64,000 nucleotides of DNA from Siphonodentalium dalli (GCA_032622095.1 CP136069.1:38540194-38604193); one strand, 5' to 3'; shown: positions 23,731-34,945, counted from the stretch's first letter. The notes: generated by a model from the sequence alone, not told the origin. Program-made: numbers and translations.

Positions 23731-25053
23731 AAAATGGTGTGATCCGAATAACCTCGGTGATCGGCACATAGAAGCAGTTGGAGTTTAAAAACATTCTTAC
23801 GAAACTATTGGCACTAATCCGCTATTCATAAGGCAATGTCATTACATACTTTACTACCAACTGTAAGGGTTCATTGCTTCCTAATTGATAACTTAGTAAT
23901 TATGAAAACTAATCAAAGTACAGGTTCCCTACATTGAATATTGCATTGATATCTTCGAATATTAAGCTATTAAATGATGTGACCCGTGTAACCTTTGGTG
24001 TTCTGGATTAGAAGCAGGATAGGAGTTCAGAAACCTTCGTGCGAAACTAATGGGTTTGTTACCTGCTGTAATGGGTCCATTGCTTCTTATGGGGGAGATA
24101 CACGTTTTGCATAATGCCAGCCAAAATGGCAAGATAATGTTCAACAGAGAACTTCTCTGGATCTATATGGCGAAAATCTTGAATTTGACATACATGTATC
24201 AGTATAATTATTGTAAATAGAATCTGAGAAATTATTGTGAGACAACAAAAGCATAGGCCCTCATACATTGAATTAATTTACATATCTGAAAGATAATGCA
24301 TGTTGTCCCAAGACCTGTTGTACTCAACATGTGTTCGTAAAAATGAACATTAATATTCACATATATTGTTGAAATGTATGTATTAATTCTAGCCTTTGTG
24401 TGTGACCCGAACCTTGCCTCTAAATTAGGTGAAGGGATTAGAAAATTGCCAACCCCAGCCACAAAACTCGTAAATTGAGGGCCCGTAACTCCGTCATTTT
24501 TCACTTAATTTTCAAATAGTTTTCACGTTCGTGATCTGCTTCTTTCCAAAACGTATTATGTTTTAAATTTCATCAGATTCGGAAACGAACACTATTTTGG
24601 TGTCATTGATCACCCACACTCACAATACCTAACAGACAATGTCTAAATTTGGCACAACGCGTGTTCTCGTCAGTCCATACACATGGCGTACCAAATTATA
24701 TCCAATGTTCGACGGATTCGGATGATTTGTGTTATCAAGTATGTGGGCCCAAATTTCAAACTGTGAGGACCAAATCGCCACAAAGTTTAAACAGATTTAC
24801 GATCTGTTTTCAGTTTCACGATCAGCTTGTGCGGTGGGTGTTCCAAGTTTCATCTTATTCGGAAACGAAAACAAATTTGGTACCACCGACCACCCCTCTC
24901 CAAGGCCCGGACCCACAATATTGAACCAACACTGGAAAAATTGGCGCACCAGAGCGCTATTTATTCCGGACATTTAGAATTATTGGACGACTTCCAATGT
25001 TTGTCCGCTTTAAAGGAGATACAGCGAATAGCCGATTGCCAAAGTATAGTATA
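23731..25053. repeat. Spacer with two old direct repeats
   Basis: A segment of about 120-150 bp (GATGTGACCCG or GGTGTGATCCG, then TAACCT..GGTG, GAAGCAG, CGAAACTA and TTCATTGCTTCCT or TCCATTGCTTCTT) occurs at 23,733-23,885 and 23,973-24,092. A second pair (TTTCATC..ATTCGGAAACGAA then TTTGGT, ACC or CCACC) occurs at about 24,570 and 24,848. No gene-like signal was found. Confidence 0.5.
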
Positions 25054-25345
25054 CTAGCATATTAACCCGCCACTGGCGGGATTGGTCCCATGGCTTTGGT
25101 CGATCCATTAATTTTTGTTTTTCAAGGTAACCCCGTACATGCACGCCGACAGCATGATATCATTTGCGGGTACCCGTTTCAAGGTCATGTTGGGTGGACA
25201 AAATAACCCGACAAAAATATTCACAGTCCCGAGTTGACCATACATAATAAATTTCACGTCGATGTCACCGCTGACGATCGAGATATCGCCCAAGGTCATT
25301 TGTGGGTACATTGGCGGAAACTTAAGATGATTATCCGACTACATA
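25054..25345 (-). mobile_element. Helitron-like 3' end with perfect hairpin
   Basis: On the minus strand the terminus is CCCGCC-AGT-GGCGGG, a perfect six-base-pair stem, then TTAATATG, then CTAG and host T. The body shares short phrases with the elements at 19-23 kb (TTTCAAGGTCA, GACAAAA, AAATTTC, CGAGATATCGCC). The 5' boundary is not identifiable, so about 290 bp is a guess from loss of shared phrases. Confidence 0.5.
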
Positions 25346-26110
25346 TATTTTAGTATGCCACATCAGGTTGGTCTCACCACCTCACGGCACGATCATAACC
25401 GAATACCGGAAAAGAAAAGTGATATTTCTATCGATGATCTTCAGTCATATTTGTATGTGTTTTTCTTTCATCATGCTATACAAGGAGAGTCTGCAACACA
25501 TCCTCGCATAAATACACAAACCTATAATGTGAAATAGGTACATTATGTGTTTATTTGATTCCGAAATAAGCACATAATGCACTCATACTCGTTATTTCGT
25601 TTTATGGCGCGGTCCACAATGAGCACACTTACTAAAGAGCGTGCACCCGAAAAGTCGCGATTTGGCGTATTTGTATCATTGTCCGCACATAAACTACGTA
25701 GAATCGCATCATTATGAGTCGATAATGTGACTAAAACGCTCCCATGAGCCGATTCTAAGCAGATTATCTCCCTAAAACAGGTTGTATTTATAAGCAGATG
25801 ATGTGCGGGGTTTCGAGAGAGCAGACTCGAGTGTGACTGTCAGTGACATTGTTTGTTGTTTACACGTTTCGGTATATTCCTGTATAGCTTCCCCATTAAG
25901 TTTTTCAGCTGAAGTCTTCTCTATCCTTGTTGGTCGATCGGTCGGACGTCTGCGTACTGACGTCTGCTCATGTCTGTACAAATTATTTCTTCAAACTGTC
26001 GCGATGTTTTTCGGCACAATTATTTGAGGCAAATGGGGCTTTAAAACAGAAATAACATCTTTTAAATCAATTGCTCGTGATGTAGCAATTCTGTTCAATA
26101 ACAACTTAGA
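25346..26110. other. Spacer, nothing recognised
   Basis: The stretch contains CATAATG and AAAGAGCGT phrases also seen near 52.9 kb, suggesting old shared repeats. No gene is recognised. Confidence 0.4.
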
Positions 26111-26608
26111 TTTCTAAGTACACAAATCTTTGAAAGATACTGGCGGCAGCTATATCATTCTGGATATCACCATTGAAAATGTGAGACTTAGTTTGGCGAA
26201 TATTTATGGACAAAATGACGATAATCCAGAATTTCACCAGAGCTTGAAAAAAAAACGCTTACTAAAATAGGCAATACTCAAATTGTTATATGTGGTGATT
26301 TGAATTTAGTCCAATACCTTTAACTATAAACATATAAAAAGTCCACATGCACTAGAAGTGGTGTGCAGTTTAGTCGACAGGCTCGAACTAGTGGATGTAT
26401 GGATATCCAATAATAAAGAACTTAAGTGTTTCACTTGGAGAAGAAAGTCATCAATACAAATGGCAAGGCTGGACTATTTCCTCGTCTCAGATGATATGTT
26501 AAACCTAATGGGAGATAAACCAAACACCCTGCCGGGATATAGTTAAGATAATTCGATTATAACATTATCACTAACATTAAACACTGACCATAAGGGTTGG
26601 GGTTTTTG
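26111..26608 (+). pseudogene. L1/Tx1-like LINE, endonuclease remnant
   Basis: Conceptual translation shows the C-terminal half of an APE-type endonuclease. The motifs in order are LANIYGQNDDNPEFHQSL, VICGDLNL, TWRRKSSIQMARLDYFLVS and GYS..NSIITLSL. They match the GDFN, RLDYIL and SDH blocks of LINE endonucleases, which nick target DNA to prime reverse transcription. The frame is broken several times. In place of the catalytic SDH there is a stop codon followed by Asp-Asn, so the enzyme is dead. The frame runs to GFW at 26,608, where unrelated sequence starts, and the same protein picks up again at 27,476. Coding on both sides of the interruption shows one LINE copy split by later insertions. 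Confidence 0.75.
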
Positions 26609-27010
26609 GAACAACACACCATGTGTTAATCGGAAATGCATTTTTTGTACAAAGAAAGTCATTGGGAATGAATACCATGTTATTTTTGAATGCCTTTTTT
26701 TTTTGCCCGCGAAAGACATCTTTATTTACCAAAATCATATGTCAGAAATCACAATGAAAAGAAATTCAAAATTCTGTTAGCTAATAGTAAGACACATATT
26801 ATGAGAAAGTTATGTAAGTCTATCAGACTTATTAATGAAACTACAAACTGCTCTCCTGGATAACTTACTCATTACACGCCGCATCACTTTCCTTTCTATT
26901 TAAAAATGATTGTTGCGTACTCACCGTTATACTTATATTCCATATATTCTAATACCATTGCATGTATATAACACCTATGTATGTACAATGGTGCATGAAT
27001 AAAGACTTCT
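26609..27010 (+). pseudogene. 3' tail of a second LINE inserted in the first
   Basis: Translation gives a Cys-His motif typical of LINE ORF2 C-termini: CIFCTKKVIGNEYHVIFEC at about 26,640-26,696. A region resembling KKFKILLANSKTHIMRKLC follows, then an AT-rich tail with AATAAA at 26,998-27,003. This is what a heavily 5'-truncated LINE copy looks like. The bases TGGAA occur at both edges of the combined insertion (26,607-26,611 and 27,476-27,480) and could be a short target duplication. Confidence 0.6.
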
Positions 27011-27014
27011 TTAA

Positions 27015-27471
27015 CCCTTTACCAAACAGAACGGCCCTGTGCCAATGCATTCTCTTATATATGCGAGTCGACCATAGGTCGCCTCGTATATATAAGAGAA
27101 TGCATTGGCTTAACACATATTAAAAATGATAAAATTGTCAAAGTATGTAGAAAAATATTATAAAAATTGTTAAAAAATGTAAGAAAAAATTATAAAATTG
27201 TTAAAGAATGTAAGAAAAAATGGTAAAAAGTGTTAATTTTTTTTTTTTTTTAGGCCAATGCATTCTCTTATATATGCGAGGCGACCTATGGTCAACTCGC
27301 ATATATAAGAGAATGCATTGGCACAGGGCATAACTGTAACCATCACAATGTGGTCAATGAACCGGTTCCAATGATATCCATATTTGTATGGTGTTATTGA
27401 GACAGACCGAAGATATTTTAGGCTGTTGAAGCTTTATTTGGGCGTTTTTGGCCGGTTTGTTGGGTAAAGGG
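27015..27471. mobile_element. TTAA-flanked MITE with hairpin core
   Basis: TTAA flanks at 27,011-27,014 and 27,472-27,475 enclose ends CCCTTTACC and GGTAAAGGG. This fits piggyBac-type transposition (TTAA target, CCC ends), though no transposase is present. Inside at 27,036-27,330 lies a core with two opposed hairpins built from GCCAATGCATTCTCTTATAT and its reverse complement. They are separated by an AT-rich stretch. The same core occurs at 45.9 kb and 53.8-54.5 kb. The element sits directly at the end of the LINE tail. Confidence 0.75.
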
Positions 27472-27475
27472 TTAA

Positions 27476-28278
27476 TGGAAATGTAATCTTTCTCTTCTAC
27501 GAGACAAAAATATATTGATATTGTGAATGAGCTCATTGAAACTAAAACGATACAATACAATTATACTACAGAAGAAATAAATAGTTCTCCCATCATACAT
27601 GTAAATTTGATATCAGCAAACAAATTTTTCTAGATTCACTTTTCTTGGATATAAGAGGGCAACCATCGCGTACTCTTCCAACAGAAAACGAAAACATAAT
27701 TCAAAAGAAGAATTTCTGCATGATCTTACCGAATCGGTTGATATGATAGCGTCGGACATTAAACAGAAGGTGAAACTTCTGGAAGAGATACAAAAAGTCG
27801 AGAACGAGTTAATGGATATGAGAAAGGGAAGCTATCAAGGGTGCAATGATACGATCTAGTTCAAAAATGGATCGAGATTGATGACAACTATCTAACTATT
27901 TCTTAAATCTGGAAAAAAAGAGACAATATAGCCAAAACACTGACCAATATGGTAGACTCCAATAGGAAATTACTAACCAATCAAAAAGTTCGTACTTCTA
28001 TCAAACTCTATACTCGTCAAAAAGTACGACTCAGTCCGAAAAATATTTTGCCATTTTTAACAATAATTGTCTGAAGCTTAACACAGATACTGCATATAGA
28101 AAAGAAGGTCCAATCACCATATCTGAACTGTCTGCAGTATTAAAACAAACACAGAATTGTGTCATGTGGATTGGACGGATTTCCGTATGAATTTTGGAAA
28201 ATGTTCTGGCAAAAGCTTGCCCCTATGTGAATCTCTCAACGAGTCGTTTGCAACAGGACAGCTCACCACTGATAACTT
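27476..28278 (+). pseudogene. L1/Tx1-like LINE, linker to start of RT
   Basis: This continues the LINE at 26.1 kb. Recognisable pieces in three shifting frames are SLLRDK, YIDIVNELIETKTIQYNYT, IKQKVKLLEEIQKVENELM, YFLNLEKKRDNIAKT, ITISELSAVLKQTQN, GLDGFPYEFWKMFWQKL and SLNESFATGQLTT. They are in the usual order of the linker and first RT block of L1/Tx1 LINEs. At least five frameshifts or stops are present. The homology ends abruptly at 28,278, so the catalytic RT core (YADD) is missing. The copy is truncated at both ends. Confidence 0.75.
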
Positions 28279-28469
28279 GTTTACACTAAGCCATTCCAAT
28301 TTATTTACAATCATAATTTTGGTTATTCAAATTAGCGGAGTGAATTATATTGCACTGAATTTAAAATGGCCGCCGAAGAATTAAAAATCGTAATATATTG
28401 CAAACATCAGAAGATTCTGTTCGCAAAGCTCGCGTGTTCATGTACTATGATAGAATGAAACGGCACATT

Positions 28470-29002
28470 ATTTAAAGACAGAAGTCGTGAAGTTAGATGA
28501 CGGATGAGGCATCCCCGATTGTCTTTGGGCATAATTCACCAATACGTGCAAGTGCATAAACGCATGCATGGCAGTCATAAATATAGCTGTCATTAGGGTG
28601 ATATCATATTTATTTGGACTAATAAATGCCAAGACATCCGTGATCCGATGAAGAAGTGGCAAGGTTATTGACAGCCGGATATCTATTACGGGACGAAGTC
28701 GTGTGGTACCCGCGATATTTTTTTTTTATTAGAAATGAATGGTTAGTATCTGGGAGCATGTTTATCATAGGCCAATATGATAATGCGGAAAGTATTGAAA
28801 TAATGGAAGTGGGGGCAAAGTGTTTTGTAAATAAATAAGCGACAAAATTTAATATACACAGGGTATCCAAAGGTATGGGCCATTGTTCCTTGGTCTGCAA
28901 TGTGGAGCAAAAGGTTAAATATTTGTCCCGATCGTGTTCATATTGTGAAAGTGACTGTCCAATCAGGATGTTGGCGATGTTAACGAATTGTGAAGCGACC
29001 AA
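28470..29002 (-). pseudogene. DIRS-type tyrosine recombinase, N-terminal part
   Basis: A 127-codon frame on the minus strand reads LIGQSLSQYEHDRDKYLTFC, then TSIISILSALSYWPMIN, LPDTNHSFLIKK, and, after a frameshift, LPLLHRITDVLAFI and TAIFMTAMHAFMHLHVL. This is the SAM-like core-binding region and the beginning of the catalytic domain of DIRS/Crypton recombinases. The first catalytic Arg of the family (in a block like AFxRxxEL) is His here, and the distal H-x-x-R and Tyr are missing. It overlaps the end of the RNase H frame. Confidence 0.65.
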
Positions 29003-29591
29003 TCTGCAGGGATGGTTTCCTGGAGCTTGTGGCTGGGCGGCGCTTGCATCAGGAACTCGGATACCTGCGAACGGGAGAGGTCACTTAGAACATTATGGAC
29101 ACCAGGTATGTGTTTAGCTTTGAAAAGTATATTATGACGTAAGCATGAAAACACCAGCTGGCACAATAGGGACAACAGTTGTTTATCCTTTGATGTTTCA
29201 GAGTTGAAAAAGATAATACAAAAGTTCTGCATCAAAGTACCCCATATTTTAATTGCCATGACAATTGGATATAAATCCTAGACATCTAAGTTGTACTGTT
29301 TTTCCTCTGGCTGCCAAATTCCATTAAAATAACGATTCTAATAAAATTGCAGCAAAACTTAGTGTACTGGCAACATCGGTGTATAATTCCAACTTTGGGC
29401 TTGTGAGCCAATGACGATCGAAAAAATGGTTTTAGCATTGAAATCATTGAGACTGTTGCCAGATACCAATGTCTTGTTGTTTAGCTTGTGATGTGATGTG
29501 ATGTGATGCTTTGATTTAGTCACTCCGATGATTAAATTGATTAATCGTCGCAAGATAACACGGCCTGGCAAATCTACTGAGCAGGTGAAGT
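28963..29591 (-). pseudogene. DIRS-type RT end and RNase H
   Basis: The minus strand resumes with DLPGRVILRRLINLIIGV, the part of DIRS RT that follows the interrupted block. Decayed sequence containing a TGATG microsatellite at 29,488-29,510 comes next. Then comes RNase H: TSKDKQLLSLL..LVFSCLRHNILFKAKHIPG and NVLSDLSRSQVSEF, followed by the ADWSL linker. The RNase H central part is deleted (FFNSETSKD joins distant blocks). It is not functional. Confidence 0.7.
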
Positions 29592-29595
29592 TTAA

Positions 29596-30087
29596 AGGTA
29601 CGGTTGGCCTTGGCGGTGGGTATTCTGTGAAAATATTTTCACGCGTCAAAAACCGCTACAAACAGAAAGAACATCAAAATGTAGATATACTTTGTCCGTA
29701 TACAAATAAGAAATATCGCATAAACAGTATGTTATTGTCATATGTTTGACCATTGTTATGTAAACAAAAGCATAACAAGTTACTTTTCTGGCGTTTGTTT
29801 ATATTATGATGGTAAACATACAGAGCGTTCTTTATTGGTGAATTACTGATATGGATATAATAAAGAGCGTTTATGACATTTGTGTGTGATTAGCCAGTAG
29901 CATTGTGCGGTCTTCTGTAACACAATCAGACTCTTGCTTAGGTAAAATATAGTAGGTTTTACGATAACATGCTGTTTACGCGATGGTCATGGTATATATG
30001 AACGAACCTGTATGCGTTTTAAAGTTTTCTGTTTACAGTGTTTGGAACAAATATGAATATTTTCGACAATTAAGGCCTCACGTTCCT
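29596..30087. mobile_element. TTAA-flanked MITE inside the DIRS RT
   Basis: TTAA at 29,592-29,595 and 30,088-30,091 flank ends AGGTACGGTTGGCCTT and, inverted, AGGAACGTGAGGCCTT. RT coding on the left (from 29,591 down) and right (from 30,092 up) joins across it in the same order as the family protein, which fixes the boundaries. TTAA targets occur in piggyBac and Kolobok. The ends lack the CCC typical of piggyBac. Confidence 0.75.
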
Positions 30088-30790
30088 TTAAAAGACCAGT
30101 CAACTCTCCCAGAAAAACGGTTTTTCGATTTAAAAATTGAGAAATCAACTGCTGACACTTGAACAGTTTGTCAGCCGATAAACGAGCCATCATATTGATA
30201 GTATATACTCAATTCCGAGGAACGAGAGTCAAGTCGCTGGACCGCGAGATTTATTCAGATTTGATTGGGACCCCTAATTTTCGACAAAGGGTTCGGAAAG
30301 CCTCTAAATAGGTCCGAGTGAGTTCTTTAGTTGGGCTAGTTTAAAATAAATCGTCTACGTTGTGGGTCACTGAGTGAATACCGAGATGACTACAAGCCAT
30401 CCACCCAATTGCAGAACTGAATTCCTCAAAATGAAACAACTGCTGGACGCCCCCATAGCAAGCGCCTTGTCGTGGTAATCATGATTGTCCACTTTAAATC
30501 CCAGCAAATGGTAGTCCTTATGGGACAGTGGCAGGATACGGAATGCATTAATTGCCACAAGTTACCATGTACGAGTTACGGGGTAGTTGCTGAATACAGG
30601 AAATCGCAGTTTTCACAGAAGAGTAACTGGCCGATTGTTTTCCAATCAGGCCGAATATGATCATTAACCGAGTTCCCAGATGGGTATGATAAATGCTGAA
30701 TCATACGGATTTCCCAGGCGTCTTCTCAGGAACGAGTCCCATTGGAGAAATTACCAAATTAGTCATTGGTTTGTGTTTAATTGATTGGTC
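30088..30790 (-). pseudogene. DIRS-type reverse transcriptase, N-terminal part
   Basis: Recognisable motifs on the minus strand are MTNLVISPMGLVPEKTPGK, FRILPLSHKDYHLLGFKV, DKALAMGASSSCF, and the catalytic box reading HNVDDLF (normally Y-x-DD). RLSADKLFKCQQLISQFL and ELTGLL follow. This is the fingers-palm part of a DIRS RT. Frameshifts separate the pieces, and Tyr of the YxDD box is replaced. The reading breaks at 30,091, where the MITE begins, and resumes at about 29,591. Confidence 0.7.
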
Positions 30791-31030
30791 CTGCGATTCG
30801 ACCCGCCTCAATTTCAGTGCGAATTTATTGCAGTAATACATCTTTGAATTCTGAAGCAAACTTTAGGTTATTCCAATATTGGTGGGGTGGTATCAAAACC
30901 TACATGTAACCGAAAACCTAACCTAACGGAATGAACGTTTCAAAGGGTCATAACCCTGTAAAAGCTTATTTAGAACTTGGGCCTTTACGGGGTTGGTATG
31001 TGGTGGCCCTGGGCTGATTTATGTGGCCTG

Positions 31031-31230
31031 TGTTAGGCCTGTTGTTTGAGCCACGGGTCAGAAATGTCCGGGATGGCCTTGTCTCGAAAACAACGAAAAC
31101 ATTTGTCTGAATAGCCACAGTTAGCATCACAAAATGCACACCGGTGGAAAGTGCGGCAGTAAGGGACATGAACATATGTTTCCTGGCAATTGATGACTGA
31201 CTGGGAGCCCTGTCGGTGTATGGACCTGAC
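31031..31230 (-). pseudogene. DIRS-type gag C-terminal Cys cluster
   Basis: Translation on the minus strand gives closely spaced cysteines: YCRTFHRCAFC, then NCGYSDKCFRCF, then a stop near 31,031. The sequence upstream (SVINCQETYVHV) joins in frame. Cys-rich C-termini are found in gag-like ORF1 proteins of DIRS elements. No ATG or complete ORF1 is present, and G-rich sequence replaces it beyond about 31,260. Confidence 0.55.
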
Positions 31231-31260
31231 CGACTACGGGTGAAACATAGACTGGGTTGT

Positions 31261-32832
31261 GCGCGCCAATGTAAGTCCCAAACGTATATGTTCCCATTTC
31301 AACAGGGGGGGGGGGGGGTCGGAAAATGTTTTCAGACACGTATGTTGATTTTTCCTTTCGACCCTTGTTGGGACACACTCACCCCCCGCGTCCAAATTGT
31401 TTTCCGTTTTCGGCAGTTTTTTCCGACCAGTTTTGGACACCCACCCACTTTTAACATTAAAACAGAGATTTGCGGGGGCGGGGGGGGGGGGGGGGAGACA
31501 CTGTAAACAGCTGTATATCAATTTATGTGCATACTATTATGAAAAAATGGAATTAGTCTCTGATGGAATAAGCTTTTCTTCAGTGTGTTTTGTCATCACC
31601 AGGATTGCATGAAATGGTTGAATCAAGTTTGAACAATATTATGTGATGAGAAATCCACTTATATTTTTACATTGTTATGACAAAGTTTGTTTTGCCAAAA
31701 AAAGCCGTCCATATTTGTTTTTCGTTTGTTTTATTTGCACATTTAAATTTGTGCAGATCCTGGCAGATCATGCTAAAACAAGCCATATATTCAAGTGAAA
31801 TAATGTCGTCATTAATACTTCTGTCGAATTATGTCAAGTTCAGTTCTATGTGCATCATGATTATAGTGAAGTTTTGTTGTTTTAATCAAACTTTGAAAAC
31901 CAAACTTGGTGAATTTGACAATTAGAGTCCTGTCTCTACAAATCGATATGTAAATAGTTTGGAGCTTCGCATGGCATATCCATGGTTATTGTTGTTACGT
32001 TATGGTATGGAGCTTCGCATGGCGTATCCATGGTTATTGTTGTTACGTTTTATCAAGTCAGCATATCTAGTCTGGCGACAAGTACTCTATGTGCTGTTAT
32101 CGTATTATTTACTTTTTTATTTTAAAGTTATATTTTTAATCAGCCCAGCTGAGCCCAGTTGCTGTTTCATAGTTTAGTGATGAGCATTCCACTTATTTTC
32201 TTTTATATTTTTATGCTAAATGTTCCCTTTGCTTGTTTTATATGCAGATTATGCAAAAACAAGTTATATTTTTATGAAAATTGTTGTTGTTTACAGCTGG
32301 TTTATGTGATAATTTCCTTCAGTGCTGTTGAGTTATTGAATAAAACTAATCAGCTAAACCCTCTTGTAATACAAAACTGAATAAGTCTTCTGTCAGTATA
32401 TTTTATTACAGATGTGTATATTTGATTAGCTTGGTTTAATATAAGATATTAAGACAGTCTATGTTTAAAAAATTGTCGTTACGAAATTGATGTTTGAATT
32501 TACCTTGGACTGCCAGCTTGGACTGACACCCATTTGCAACAAAATACAACACGATAACTGCCTGCAGTCAGTCTGGCAGTTGGAATTACATTAGTTCTCT
32601 TATTCTAAGGTGTGTAAAGCCAAACGCAATGCAGGGAAAAAAAATTTGAGTTGCGGAAAAAAACATTTTGTTGGTCCCATAGACCACCAACCCACCACGG
32701 CATACGTGCCCGGAAGAAAATTGTTTGACCCCCCCCCTGATTTCAACGCTATTTTTAGCCCGAAGTGCGGGGAATTCATGATCGTATAGTGCTCAGTCAA
32801 GGCCTTGTTCAGCCATGCGCTGGATGCGTTCA
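31261..32832. other. Spacer with two long G runs
   Basis: G runs of about 14 and 15 lie at about 31,304-31,317 and 31,478-31,495, the second preceded by GCGGGGGC. A 48-bp tandem duplication is listed separately. No gene is recognised. Several 60-90-codon frames are AT-driven. Confidence 0.45.
31960..32051. repeat. 48-bp tandem duplication
   Basis: TGGAGCTTCGCATGGC begins two consecutive units at 31,960 and 32,008 that differ at very few positions, so the duplication is recent. Confidence 0.9.
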
Positions 32833-34279
32833 TAATCACCCCTGTGTACGTGGTATCGCCAAACCCGAGGGTATCACCAAACCCGAGAACATTGCGGTTT
32901 TGATAAATGAACATATCTTCCCTCAGACGAAGCTATATATCTCCCAGTTAAATAGTGATATCCGCTATTCAAAACATAATTTCGCAAAGCAGAATGTTCC
33001 CTCAATGGGATAGCGACCATAGCTTGCTCTCACCCCGATAAATTTAATAGAAATTCCGACTCATTTCCGATTTTATCATAAATAGTAGACACTTTTTGAC
33101 GTTAGGTAGTTCGTTTGAAAAATAATTATCAGTTATAGATGGCGGATAATGCGTGTAGCAATAGAAAATTATATGTTTAATTAACCGTAAAATTGTCTGG
33201 CCCGCAGAGCGGTTCGCAAAAATTCTACATGCGTCCAAGTGTGCGTACTCATCATAATTTCGGGTATGAACGCCGCAGATCGAGATGTCGCCAAACGCAG
33301 GTATGGGATGTCAAAGATGCGAATGATATACTTCACATTTTGACCGTTTCTGCTTGAAAATATCCCAACTATCATTAGGACAGCCCGGCACATGGATCAT
33401 ATTTAGGGTGGGGTGCATATGCAAGGGTGAAAACGTGTACGTTGGTTTGTGTTTTATGTTCTAATGTCATATTACTAGTACAAGGCTATTCTTCTCAGGA
33501 ACGAGTCCAATTGGAGAAATTACCAAATTAGTCATTGGTTATCTAAATATGCGGGTTTTTTTCTTCTGAACACAATTTACACACTAAATACTAAAAGGGT
33601 GAGGTACCTATTGAAGGGACTGATTAAGGGATTAATTATAATATAATTAAGCCTTCCGCGCCCGGTGATTTCATGCGGAGTGGCTGTTTTTTGCTTTCTT
33701 CACATAGATAATTGCGATTTTCGCTCCACTCGTGCAAAACGAACACGAGACCTGATGATGAGAATAACATGTCATTCATCGTAAATGCATTTGTCTTCAT
33801 GGACAGGATTATTTTTGTTGGGTATCTCTCAACATCGGTCAAACCATTCAACAGAGAAAAATGTATACAATAGCTCTATATCCACGAACATACTGGGCTA
33901 CATCCGAAGTTCACATGTCCTGTTCTCTTAGTCAGGTAATTCATCCACCCATTCGCTTATGGCAGGGATGTGGCAGTGTCGGCACGTCGGTCAACACTTT
34001 CAACATTTGGAATAGTCTTGCCCGACATAACCTCAGTTGGAAATTTCATTCCAAAACTTGGTTCACATTTTAAAAGTATTTAGTGTGTAAATTGTTTTCA
34101 GACAAAACCCCGCATATTTAGATAATTTTGCGAAATTATGTTTTGAATAGTGGATATCACCATTTAACTGGGATATATATAGCTTCATCTGAGGGAAGAT
34201 ATGTTCATTTATCAAAACCGCAATTTTTGGGTTTGGTGATACCCTTGGGTTTGGCGATACCAAGTACACGGGGTGATAA
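32833..34279. mobile_element. Inverted-repeat element with interrupted left arm
   Basis: The right arm (34,077-34,279) is inverted relative to 32,833-33,000 and, further in, to 33,539-33,596. Shared text includes TTATCACCCC..GTGTAC, TGGTATCGCCAAACCC, ATGAACATATCTTCCCTCAG, CATAATTTCGC and CACACTAAATACT. The left arm is broken by about 540 bp (33,001-33,538) not present in the right arm. No transposase is seen. The element is a non-autonomous DNA transposon or foldback with a later insertion in one arm. Confidence 0.7.
33493..33541 (-). pseudogene. DIRS RT fragment of 49 bp
   Basis: Nearly identical to 30,721-30,770 in the DIRS element. On the minus strand it translates as PMTNLVISPIGLVPEK without interruption. 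It is the edge of the segment that splits the left arm of the surrounding element, so that insertion may be a rearranged DIRS piece. Confidence 0.75.
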
Positions 34280-34940
34280 CAGGTCGGAATATTTTCGTTT
34301 GCATCCTTATCGCGTTATAGAATTTATCTACCAAACTTTCCGGTAATAACTGCATAACATTAAAGTGATGTGAAACACTCGGTATGGGTGATCAAATATA
34401 AATGGATGATAATATTGATCAAGGTAGTCAGTTTTACAAATATTAAATCGAAACTAACAACACACACCGTCATTATTATATATTAATTAAATTCAGTGAC
34501 TCTCGATCGTGAAATCATTTTTCGTTACTTTATCGCCGATATATAGTTGCGTCCCGAATCGAGATGTAAATATTTACAATTGAGCGTAGTTCAGATGATG
34601 TTTTCTATGGAATTGTAAAGTATATTTTCTTGAGATTTACGGCGATGTAGTAGAATGCTACATTCCTCCTGTTGGCATAGTGCCTGAATACTAACTTAAT
34701 ACTAATCTTTAATCGAAACAAGAGTTATTTATTAATTAAACCACTGGACCAGATACATAAATAACTAATGTCGGCGATTAAATACCTACATTACTTGCAT
34801 TATTTGTGTTCGCCAGTGTGCCACTAATAATTATATACTCATCGATTGCATTGCTCATGGCAGAGGAAAGGAGATATTGTGACAGACGATTCTTTACTCT
34901 GGCCGCTGTCTCGGAGAGCTTTAGTCATATTACTATCGGC
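34280..34940. other. Spacer upstream of candidate promoter
   Basis: AT-rich, no repeats recognised. The candidate TATA box and exon follow. Confidence 0.4.
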
Positions 34941-34945
34941 AAGGA

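Larger units (their letters stand above)
28470..31230 (-). mobile_element. Decayed DIRS/Ngaro-type retrotransposon
   Basis: On the minus strand the order is Cys-rich gag tail, reverse transcriptase, RNase H, tyrosine recombinase, each listed separately. This order and the recombinase in place of a DDE integrase define the DIRS order of retrotransposons. No methyltransferase domain is seen between RNase H and recombinase, which fits Ngaro/PAT better than DIRS1, but truncation makes this uncertain. A MITE interrupts the RT. Neither end shows the split or inverted terminal repeats expected of a complete element. Confidence 0.75.

Noticed and set aside
19055-23794. Open frames up to 283 codons on the minus strand (for example 21,772-20,921)
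   Set aside because: They follow the Helitron-like tandem units and the CA-rich stretch (Cys-Val-Cys-Val runs) and cross element boundaries.
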